From positions 1 through 39,701 of the forward strand of contig CAXKVR010000420.1 of NCBI GenBank assembly GCA_964058845.1: a stretch of 39,701 bases of DNA. Direction: 5' to 3'. A model generated the notes under the pieces. That model was not told the DNA's origin. It did not search any database and saw only the letters and a program-made list of their open reading frames with translations. Origin of the DNA: Carex sylvatica (lineage: Eukaryota > Streptophyta > Magnoliopsida > Poales > Cyperaceae). The translations under genes were made by a program, and so were the position numbers. Below are positions 32,911 to 39,701 of this stretch, one piece after another. Each line of letters begins with the position of its first letter. Position 1 is the stretch's first letter.

Positions 32911-33929
32911 TACTATTAATTTCAAATAAAAAAGTTTGAAATTTTGTACTTATAATTTTCTAAAGATCATTAATTAATCTTAAAAATAAAATAAAAATTT
33001 CCTACTTGCTTAATTGAATACATAGTCAAAATAAATTATGAAATTTCTCTTATAAAATAAGGGTACAAGAACATTGATCATTTAAAAATGAATATATGCA
33101 TGATTGAATTGCCAATAGGGCAATAAGATTCTAAATAACACATATCAACTGTTTGCTGCTAATTCGTTTAGCATTGAGTGTTTTGTGTGATAAATTGGTT
33201 CAAATTCTGCATCTCACAAGCAAAGAAATACTAATATAGTTCATAACACATTTAAAAAGAAATAAAAACCACATATCTATGTTACAGAATCTTCTTAAGG
33301 AGATGAAGTCTCCAAATGGTCTAATTTTGATAGTTTCATCATCATACCATGATGAAAATTAATGAGGTCATGAAACACGTTCTTGTTAATATATACAAAC
33401 TTTTTGTTTGCCGAAATAAAAAAATATTGCAAGTACAAGCATCTTAATCAAGCATTAATTTTTTTATAAGAATGACAACTTAAAAAAACTAATTAATCAT
33501 ATAATTAATTTAAGTAATAAAATGCACAGAAGACTATCAAACTTATCAAGTATTATCAGGATAAACGAGAAATTTTAATAATTCATTATTATCAAGATGG
33601 TTGTTTAAACTTATTATTTGTTTGTGTTACATCTTTCTATACTTCCTTATATATGTTTGTTGTTTTGAAAAATAGAAAATAAACATGTTATTTAAATTTT
33701 TTTATTAAGTTGGGATGCTTCTGGCTGATCAAATTAACAGCTCCGTTAATATTTTTGGCCTCTATAATTTAAGAGAAATCTAAATTAAACTAATAAGCCA
33801 CATAATTGGAGTTGGATTTCTCAAATTTGAATAACAAAGATAATGAAGTATATATGTACTCAAATTAGAATATTTTGATTTTAGGTTTTAGAATATTGTA
33901 AAACATAAAATAATATACAAAAAATGAGT

Positions 33930-34317
33930 AGAACTATGGTGTTCTTAAGTTCATCAAGTCACTTGGTGAATTCAAGTCTAAAATTCATCAAATCGATTTC
34001 AAATGACGAATCCGAACCGTTCAAACCCGCTTACCTTATGAGTGATGCGTCTACATGTAAAAACTTTAAACATTCGAATTAATTTACTATAAAGTCAAGC
34101 GGTCAAAAAACGTTCAAAAAATGAATGCATCAAAATTAAATTATTAAACTTCTAATTTTTGACCACTTGACTTTATACTAAAATAATTTTAATGTTTAAA
34201 ATTTTCAAATGTAGACTCATCACTCATAAGATAGGCGAGTCTCAACGGTCCAGATTCAAAATTTGAAGCCAATTTGACGGGTTTTAGACTTGAGTTCACC
34301 AAGAACACCCTAGTTCT
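33930..34317. mobile_element. MITE, copy 2 (family I), nested in the CACTA element
   Basis: The ends AGAACTATGGTGTTCTTAAG and AGAACACCCTAGTTCT are inverses over about 20 bp. The inverted match continues (TTCAAGTCTAAAATTCATCA with TGACGGGTTTTAGACTTGAG). It is related to the copy at 2246-2645. It lies inside the CACTA interior and therefore inserted later, or was present before the element was internally rearranged. Confidence 0.75.
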
Positions 34318-34327
34318 AGTCTAAAAA

Positions 34328-34735
34328 TGAGGAGGGTTCCAAACTTCCAATGCCTCATGCCTTTCATATTTCATCATACCTCATATTTTATATCATACCT
34401 CATATTTCATCATACCTCATATTTCATATTTCATCATGCCTTTCATATTTCATCATACCTCATATTTTATATCTTCAATTCAAAGTTCCAAACCGTTCAA
34501 CATGATATATATACTAAAATATGGTTAGGGATGAAATTTTATAATTTTGAATTTTTTTACGATTTTTTAAGATGGGTAGAAAATCACTGTTTTTGAACGG
34601 TTCAAAAACAGTGATTTTGTACCTATCTTAAAAATTAGTAAACAAATTTCAAAAAAATATAAAATTTCATCTCCATGCATATTTTAGTACAAATATTATG
34701 TTGAATGGTTCCGATCGACAATTTGAACATGAATT
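34328..34735. mobile_element. Family II MITE remnant with an internal minisatellite
   Basis: GGAGGGTTCCAAACTTCCAA at the left resembles the end of the 8810 copy. The core palindrome AAAACAGTGATTTTGTACCT around 34606 with its partner near 34570 matches the 30041 element. Between them, 34360-34470 contains a repeat of TTTCATCATACCTCATAT expanded in tandem. The right end is not intact. Confidence 0.55.
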
Positions 34736-34910
34736 TTTTGTAATAATTTAAGATGTGTTTGATATTTAATTTAGGATGTGTATATGATATTTGATTATTA
34801 CTTCTTACTGTGCAAAAAAAAAAAACATCAGGAATATTTAATTTAGGATGTGTATATGGAAGCTAGTCAAATAAATAAAAATATTTTTTTTTAGCTTCAA
34901 TAAAACATCA

Positions 34911-35200
34911 GGATCGGTTATTTTAAACAACCGATCCAGATTACTACTATTAGGATCGGTTGTTTACAATAACCGATCCTAATTCTAAAAATAAAAATAA
35001 AAACTTTTAGGATCGGTTGTTTAAAATAACCGACCCTAAAAGTATTTTTTTTTTTAAGTAGAACCAACTTAAAAAAAAAAACTTTTAGGATCGGTTGTTT
35101 AAAATAACCGATACTAAAAGTTTTTTTTTTTTTTTTTAAGAAACAACTTAAAAAAAGAAGTATTAGGATCGGTTTTTTATTAACAACCGATCCTGATAAC
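34911..35200. repeat. Inner array of CACTA hairpin motifs
   Basis: Five palindromic units of GGATCGGTT...AACCGATCC start at about 34911, 34953, 35011, 35088 and 35166, separated by A- or T-runs. This array and its upstream 185 bp duplicate the sequence at 35829-36270 closely. The minus-strand ORF here is a product of the repeat. Confidence 0.8.
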
Positions 35201-35209
35201 TCATTATAT

Positions 35210-35720
35210 AATCTGCTTAGGGTTCTTATTTTCATTTCGCGCCTCTCATTTTCAACATAGCGTCTCTCTGTGTGTCTCCGTCTCTCCCTCTCAAATCCTC
35301 AGTCCTCTGTGTGTGTCTCTCTTTCTGTCTCCGTCTCTCCCTTTCCTTCGTGTCTCTCTCTCTCTCCGTCTCTTTCTCTCAAAGCCGAGCCTCTCAATTC
35401 TGTCAGTTTTTAATTTTTTTTATTGTTTCAAAAATTAATTAATGGTGTGTGTATATTGTTTTACAGCCTTGAGGACATCTCGCTCAAGTTACTTAATCAT
35501 CCGGCTGATCAACTATCACGGTATTAGCTTTATCTAATTTTCTCATATTATACTTTTAAAAACACATTTTATTTTTGTATTTTTTATTGGAAAATATTTT
35601 TTCATCTAATTGTTACCTTTGTTTTTGTTTTTCGGGTCTTTTCTAATCACAAGTGATGTGATTGCAAAAGAGGTAATTTTTTTTTTTCATTGTTGTGTTT
35701 TACATTAATCGCATAAATGT
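35210..35720 (+). promoter_or_regulatory. Leader-like CT-rich segment within the CACTA element
   Basis: A long CTCTCTC/GTCTCCGTCTCTCCC stretch (35240-35400) is followed by intron-like sequence. Next comes a short open stretch (35467-35520) starting after TTTTACAG and ending before GTATTAG, which looks like a small exon. This resembles the 5' leader and first exons of a transposon or host transcript whose remaining gene is missing. It has no recognisable protein. Confidence 0.3.
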
Positions 35721-35828
35721 GTGTTAATTGAAGAAATAGCTCAATTAGTCACTTGTATGTTTGTTAATTAATTTTTTTTGGATTTAAATTTCTTGTTATA
35801 ATATGTAATGCTTCACAAAACTTTGTAT

Positions 35829-36460
35829 GAACATGAATTTTTTGTAATAACTTAAGATGTGTATGATATTTAATTTAGGATGTATATATGATATTTTATT
35901 ATTACTTCTTACTGTGCAAAAAAAAAAAAAAATTTAGGGTGCTGGCCAGCAAAATATATATGGAAGCTAGTCAAATAAATAAAAATATTTTTTTTTAGCT
36001 TCAATAAAACATCAGGATCGGTTATTTTAAACAACCGATCCAGATTACTACTATTAGGATCGGTTGTTTACAATAACCGATCCTAATTCTAAAAAAAAAA
36101 AACTGTTTAAAATAACCGATCCTAAAAGTATTTTTTTTTTTTTTGCAGAACCAACTTAAAAAAAAAAAAACTTTTAGGATCGGTTGTTTAAAATAACCGA
36201 TCCTAAAAGTGTTTTTTTGCAGAACCAACTTAAAAAAAAAAAGTATTAGGATCGGTTTTTTATTAACAACCGATCCTAATACTTTTTTTTTTTATAAAGT
36301 TGGTTTTGCAAAAAAAAAAGTATTAGGATCGGTTGTTGAAACAACCGATCCTGATAGTTTCTATTTGGATCGGTTATTTAACCGATCCAGATTATTATAG
36401 TATCAGTATCGCCTTCATCAAGATCGGTTGTATTCCGATACTAATATGCTTATATAACCG
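35829..36460. repeat. Right subterminal array of CACTA hairpin motifs
   Basis: The first part (35829-36095) is a near-copy of 34725-34990. Palindromic units GGATCGGTTGTTTAAAATAA-CCGATCC then continue at about 36014, 36057, 36176, 36249, 36327 and 36367, and end in the terminal repeat. Each unit is a hairpin of about 27-32 nt, separated by long A/T homopolymers. Confidence 0.8.
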
Positions 36461-36487
36461 ATCCTGATTCCATATTTTCCACTAGTG

Positions 36488-36840
36488 TCTGTTGGCGCTC
36501 AATTTGTCCCTATTGTTGGTATCCTGTCTGTAATGAATGAATTCGTATCCTCTGCACTAACTCAAAAAGGAATCTTCTGAGTTAATATATTTCTTAATAT
36601 ATTTGAATCGTCCAAATAACTTTAAAATTCATATGAATTAGATCCATACTAATATTAATATTAAAGATTCCTTATATTTTAGAAGGAAGCTGGATGAACT
36701 CTGTTTATATATTAATTCAAAAGATGCTCATTTGAGTTAATTAATGCAGACGATGCGGACTCGTAATGAAGAATTTTTTTCATAAATCATAAATAATTAA
36801 ATGAATTTTATGGAACCAATATGATGACTTTTAAAAAAAA
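36488..36840. other. Spacer between CACTA and MULE remnants
   Basis: AT-rich. It contains ATTCGTATCCTCTG at 36541-36554, matching the left end of the family IV MITE, without a visible right partner. No gene was found. Confidence 0.35.
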
Positions 36841-36913
36841 AAAATCATAAGGGCCGTGGGGTTCCCACGGTCTCACAATTGTCTTTTCCCCAGACCGTGG
36901 AAACCACACGGTC

Positions 36914-37600
36914 TCAACTTTTTTTTTTCGGCTTTACCATGATTGCCTGCCGAAAAACCCTATCGGGAAGGTGATACTCTACCTCCCAGAAATGGATGCA
37001 CCACACACGACATGCAAAAAACTCTTGGTCTTTAATCCCGTGCCAATGTATTATGTTTTGGTAATCTCTGTACGGCGTCCAATTGACAACATTGGACTTC
37101 AAACACTCAAATTGACCTCGAGATTGTACTCGTGGTGGGATAAAATGTGGAGATTGGGCTGAATTATTGTATATTTCTGGTTTCGGTTCTGGTACTGACA
37201 TTGGGATAAAAGGAGTGTGTGGTTCATAATTTGGTTGATAACTTTCTGCAACCGGATTTTGGCCTGAACTTCCAGCCCATGACCCTCTGCGAGTTCTGCA
37301 TACAAAAACTTCCAATAATGATTCGCCGAACCTCAAAACCTGCGCGATCAGGCTTCTCAATGCCCCGTCATCTCCCAATGGGATTCTGACATACTTTCCT
37401 GCATGGACTATTCGGGCCATTATTTCTAATTTTCAGCGATTCCTATTATAGCCACTCACTTCATAAATAAGCGATTGCAACTGCTCAAATGATAAATTTT
37501 CATTAACCCAATACGTATTTACTGGAGATTTGGAGTAACGTGCCTCATTCTGGTCAAAAATGAATTTCTCTCCAAAATGTATTGAAATTTCAATAGGCAT
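36914..37600 (-). pseudogene. MULE transposase N-terminus joined to a plant-mobile-domain-like segment
   Basis: The reading starts at ATG 37600. The first 55 codons (MPIEISIHFGEKFIF ... FEQLQSLIYEVSG) look like the PB1-like N-terminal domain of MURA-type transposases. An in-frame TGA at 37433-37435 interrupts it. The same frame then continues with KYVRIPLGDDGALRSLI, the usual next MURA segment, and a Pro/Gln/Asn-rich linker. The final part (VNWTPYRDYQNIIHWHG ... EVEYHLPDRVFRQ) resembles the plant mobile domain found in MAIN/MAIL proteins and many transposons. It stops shortly after DRVFRQ, so the catalytic transposase core is absent. The element cannot move by itself. The family assignment is from motif memory. 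Confidence 0.6.
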
Positions 37601-37675
37601 GACCAATAAACTACATTCGTAAATAGTAAATATTTTGTTAGTATACTGATTTCAGTTGTGAACAGTTGTCAATAA

Positions 37676-38040
37676 TAGTAAACATTAGTATATGAACAGT
37701 ACAGACGTATATGAGCAGTAGATGAACAGTACAAACGTAAATGCACAGTATATGAACAGTAAATACTTATATGCACAGTATATGAATAGTAAATATGTAT
37801 ATGCACAGAAAATGAACAGTAAATACGTATATAAACAGTAATGAATAGTATATGAACAGTAAAGACGTATATGAACAGTAAATACGTATATGCACAGTAT
37901 ATGCACAATATATGAACAATAAAGACGTATATGAACAGTACAAACCTATATGCACAGTATATGAACAATAAATAAAAATATGTATAGAAACAGTACATAC
38001 AAATATAAATAGTAAATACGTAAATGAACAATTGCAGAAA
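37676..38040. repeat. 30-bp minisatellite of ACAGTA(A/T)A-TACGTATATG type
   Basis: About a dozen diverged units of TATATGAACAGTAAATACGTATATGCACAG, trimmed or extended, run through this stretch. In several adjacent units A and C at fixed positions alternate (GAACAGTA versus GCACAGTA). Subterminal tandem repeats between the terminal inverted repeat and the transposase gene are common in MULEs. The Tyr/Phe/Ile-rich minus-strand ORFs here are only translations of the repeat. Confidence 0.75.
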
Positions 38041-38406
38041 AAAAAATCTAATTTAGCAGCTGAACAGTAACTCCTTTCTCCTCCTCCTCTCCTTCTCTTC
38101 CTCCTCCTTCTCCTTCTCTCTTTCTCCTTCTCTCTTTCGGATTTTCTTTCTCTCGTAGCTGCTGTGATAGATTTATAGTGTAAAAAGCCAAAAAAAAAAA
38201 AAGTCTGGTCCGTGGAATTTTTTCACGATCCGGATTAAATTAATCGGGCCGTGAAAAATATCCACGGGCGGGGTATTTTTATAAAAAAAATTCAAACAGT
38301 GGTTATTTTTAATAAAATCATTTTTTTTTGGGTAAAAATAAAAATCTCGGCTTGTATTGTATAAAGAAAAAAGAAGAAAAGATTGTAAAAAAGAGAGCTA
38401 GTAACT

Positions 38407-38441
38407 AATGAGATAATTGGACTTCCTACAAAACCAAGACA
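38407..38441 (+). repeat. 35-bp block from the RPL26 3' flank
   Basis: This is identical over 35 bp to 14191-14225 (starts AATGAGATAATTGGACTTCC). It begins 57 bp beyond the MULE terminus. With copy B of the promoter at 29985-31295, it marks the far side of the duplicated RPL26 locus. Confidence 0.75.
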
Positions 38442-38890
38442 GTTACAAAAGGATGGGGGTAAAAAGCATGTCTGTTAAATATAATAAAATTTGATGTACG
38501 CTATTTATGGTTCGCCAATGACTTGATTTTTTATTATCAGAAATTGACAACTTTAATACTTTGTTCATTGATTTGAAAAATATTATCAAAATTGTTAAGA
38601 TGATCATTATTAAATGATCCATAACATATATAACCTTTAATTAGTTTATATTAAACGAAATATTTAACATAGTCAACATATTAATCCAAATAAATTTCTA
38701 ATGTCATGAACATGTATATATATGTGCCTAATGCATATAATTAAGCGGGTTACGGTCCCCATTGAGTACAGCGCATATATAGGCTAAAAAGTTACACATC
38801 CTTTTATTTAGATTAATTAAACATACATAACCTCATTATAGACCATGATACAAACACAGAAGCTTACTACGATCTAATTTGTAGCATATT
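38442..38890. other. Spacer
   Basis: AT-rich with no clear ORF. It probably contains the 3' untranslated region of the minus-strand gene ending at 38891. Confidence 0.35.
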
Positions 38891-39310
38891 TCATTTGAAT
38901 ATGAACTGCCCGCCGTACTTTTTCACAGCGTCCCTGCTATTAATGGTACTATTCTTCTTTTTAAACAATCCGGCCCGCACCGGCTTCGTCTTGGGCCCCG
39001 CCATGGTTTGACCCAATCCTGCCGCAACGTCATTCTCAAGGGGCTTATCAGCTGGCAATGCCCAGCCGGCACGGGTCGGCCGGACCCAGCCACCAGAGGT
39101 GTTGATTGTGGGCTGATCTGGTTGTGGTTCGCAACCAGTTTCGGTAGACTCAGTCCAGCCAGCTGTGTTGGTATTGGTCACGATGTGATTGGAATTGGGG
39201 TCTCCAGATTGAGATTTTTTTTGGAACATACCTAGAGGAAAGCTTGCTCTTTTCCCTTGAGGGGCACTTGATTTAGTAGTGTGGTGTTTGCGGTTATTGT
39301 AGTAATCCAT
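38891..39310 (-). CDS. Unrecognised 139-aa hydrophilic protein
   Basis: A single exon from ATG 39310 to TGA 38893-38891. The composition is polar (Asn, Thr, Pro, Lys, Gly), with no signal peptide, membrane segment or coiled coil. An A-G-W-like tripeptide recurs: AGW at 50-52, GGW at 73-75, AGW at 81-83, then AGL at 97-99 and 113-115. The N-terminus is basic (RKHHTTKSS) and the C-terminus ends DAVKKYGGQFIFK. GC content rises in the ORF compared with its flanks. The strand-matched upstream sequence has a TATA box (CTATATAAC) about 90 bp before the ATG and AAACCCTA 6-14 bases before it. These suggest an expressed gene. No family recognised; disordered, perhaps nucleic-acid-associated, is a guess. 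Confidence 0.55.
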   Translation of the reverse strand: MDYYNNRKHHTTKSSAPQGKRASFPLGMFQKKSQSGDPNSNHIVTNTNTAGWTESTETGCEPQPDQPTINTSGGWVRPTRAGWALPADKPLENDVAAGLGQTMAGPKTKPVRAGLFKKKNSTINSRDAVKKYGGQFIFK

Positions 39311-39420
39311 AACTAGGGTTTTTTGGATTAGTTTTGGTTACTTGTTAGAGTTATGATCATTAGAGTTATGATCAGCCTGAGCTCCTAGTTTGTTATATAG
39401 AGACAATGAAGAATCTTTAT
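39311..39420 (-). promoter_or_regulatory. Promoter and leader of the 139-aa protein gene
   Basis: Minus-strand TATA box CTATATAAC near 39402-39394, and AAACCCTA (telo-box) next to the ATG near 39315-39323. A 16-bp direct repeat, TTAGAGTTATGATCA, occurs twice at about 39345-39374. Confidence 0.5.
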
Positions 39421-39701
39421 TTCCTTTTTAAAAGAGAAGAATCTAATGCTCACAGGTAGTGTTGTGAAACCGTGTGCTCCAAATACATGTAGTGCCGTGT
39501 TAACACGTTTATTTTTTTGATTTACTTTTTTTGTGACATATTGTACCGAACAGTATCGGAGATAAACACAACATGTCTATCGGTACATTATGGCCTGATA
39601 AAGCGTGTTTCAGCCAATTTTTTTTTTTTTTTTTAGTTTTTTGTTGATTTGTTACTTTAATAAGAGTTTAAAATCAACGGCCCAAATTTCTAAGGAGAAA
39701 A
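39421..39701. other. Spacer at the window end
   Basis: AT-rich with a T-tract at 39619-39634. No gene or clear repeat was identified. Confidence 0.3.

Larger units (their letters stand above)
32117..36487. mobile_element. Non-autonomous CACTA (En/Spm-type) element, 4371 bp
   Basis: The element opens CACTAGTGGAAAAATAGG (32117) and closes with the inverse CCATATTTTCCACTAGTG (ending 36487). The terminal repeats match at 26 of 30 positions. CACTA/TAGTG ends define the superfamily. The flanking trinucleotides are CCT (32114-32116) and TCT (36488-36490), a one-base mismatch to the expected 3-bp duplication. Both subterminal regions are packed with the short palindrome GGATCGGTTGTTTAAAATAA-CCGATCC and variants, probably transposase-binding sites as in En/Spm. 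No transposase ORF is present in the AT-rich interior, which also holds two MITEs. Hence it is non-autonomous and fairly old. Confidence 0.85.
36840..38350 (-). mobile_element. Degraded Mutator-like element (MULE)
   Basis: The right end reads, on the minus strand, CCGAGATTTTTATTTTTACC and continues with TTATTAAAAATAACC and CCGTGGATATTTTTCACGG motifs. These correspond in order to the ends of the palindromic MULE at 23342. Inward of this end comes a CT-rich stretch and a 30-bp minisatellite (37676-38040), then a minus-strand transposase-like pseudogene (37600-36914). The left end is unclear: 36850-36925 has GACCGTGGAAACCAC-like inverted words but no CCGAG terminus. It was probably truncated or internally deleted. 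Confidence 0.65.

Noticed and set aside
34918..36228. Minus-strand ORFs with repeated RIGYFKQPILKV
   Set aside because: They arise from the CACTA hairpin repeat units and homopolymer spacers, not from a selected coding sequence.
37669..38031. Minus-strand ORFs rich in Tyr, Phe and Ile (YLLFIYC-type) as membrane proteins
   Set aside because: They are translations of the 30-bp minisatellite and are open in overlapping frames because the repeat lacks stops.
1..39701. tRNA, rRNA or organellar insertion
   Set aside because: No cloverleaf with the conserved GGTTCRANYCC T-arm and no rRNA-like conserved blocks were noticed, although a tool such as tRNAscan-SE was not available to confirm this.

Overview
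The window is plant nuclear DNA, most likely from an angiosperm. It is AT-rich, has spliced genes with GT-AG introns, an S-domain receptor kinase, a cytosolic ribosomal protein gene, and dense Mutator, CACTA and MITE-type transposons. I cannot name the species.

Five protein-coding loci can be supported. (1) 3209-7351 (+) is a nine-exon gene for a probably plastid-targeted NAD(P)-binding Rossmann-fold protein of 346 aa. All nine exons join in frame, and its fifth intron looks like a U12-type AT-AC intron. (2) 10149-10328 (+) is a 59-aa single-pass membrane microprotein with an MGSCCC N-terminus. (3) 13577-14026 (+) is the intronless cytosolic ribosomal protein L26 (uL24) gene with a typical ribosomal-protein promoter: site II elements, TATA box and telo-box. 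(4) 19416-21866 (+) is an intronless ZmPK1-like S-domain receptor kinase of 816 aa. (5) 38891-39310 (-) is an unrecognised 139-aa protein with a plausible promoter. A leader-like region near 300-600 and some short ORFs (7754-8218, 12755-13041) are doubtful.

Most of the rest is repeats. 600-1800 holds degenerate tandem repeats. 2246-2645 and 33930-34317 are one MITE family; 8810-8990, 30041-30441 and 34328-34735 are another. 14251-15058 is a 404-bp tandem duplication containing a foldback MITE. 23342-25668 is a 2.3-kb palindromic Mutator-like element with a perfect 9-bp target duplication, built around 177-bp satellite-like repeats of two alternating subtypes. 26461-27004 holds three small MITEs in a row. 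32117-36487 is a non-autonomous CACTA element loaded with short hairpin motifs in its subterminal regions. About 36840-38350 is a broken Mutator-like element whose terminal repeat resembles that of the palindromic element; it carries a decayed transposase N-terminus followed by a plant-mobile-domain-like segment.

The main larger-scale observation is that the RPL26 promoter region (10.99-13.54 kb) has a second copy at 29.99-31.29 kb with no RPL26 coding sequence after it. A 35-bp block from just beyond the RPL26 3' end reappears identically at 38407-38441. The right-hand third of the window therefore looks like an old segmental copy of the RPL26 locus whose gene body was lost and whose remains were split by about 7 kb of transposons.

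The genes do not form an operon or obvious pathway. They are independent nuclear genes separated by transposon-rich spacers. All calls come from reading the sequence; no database search was run.
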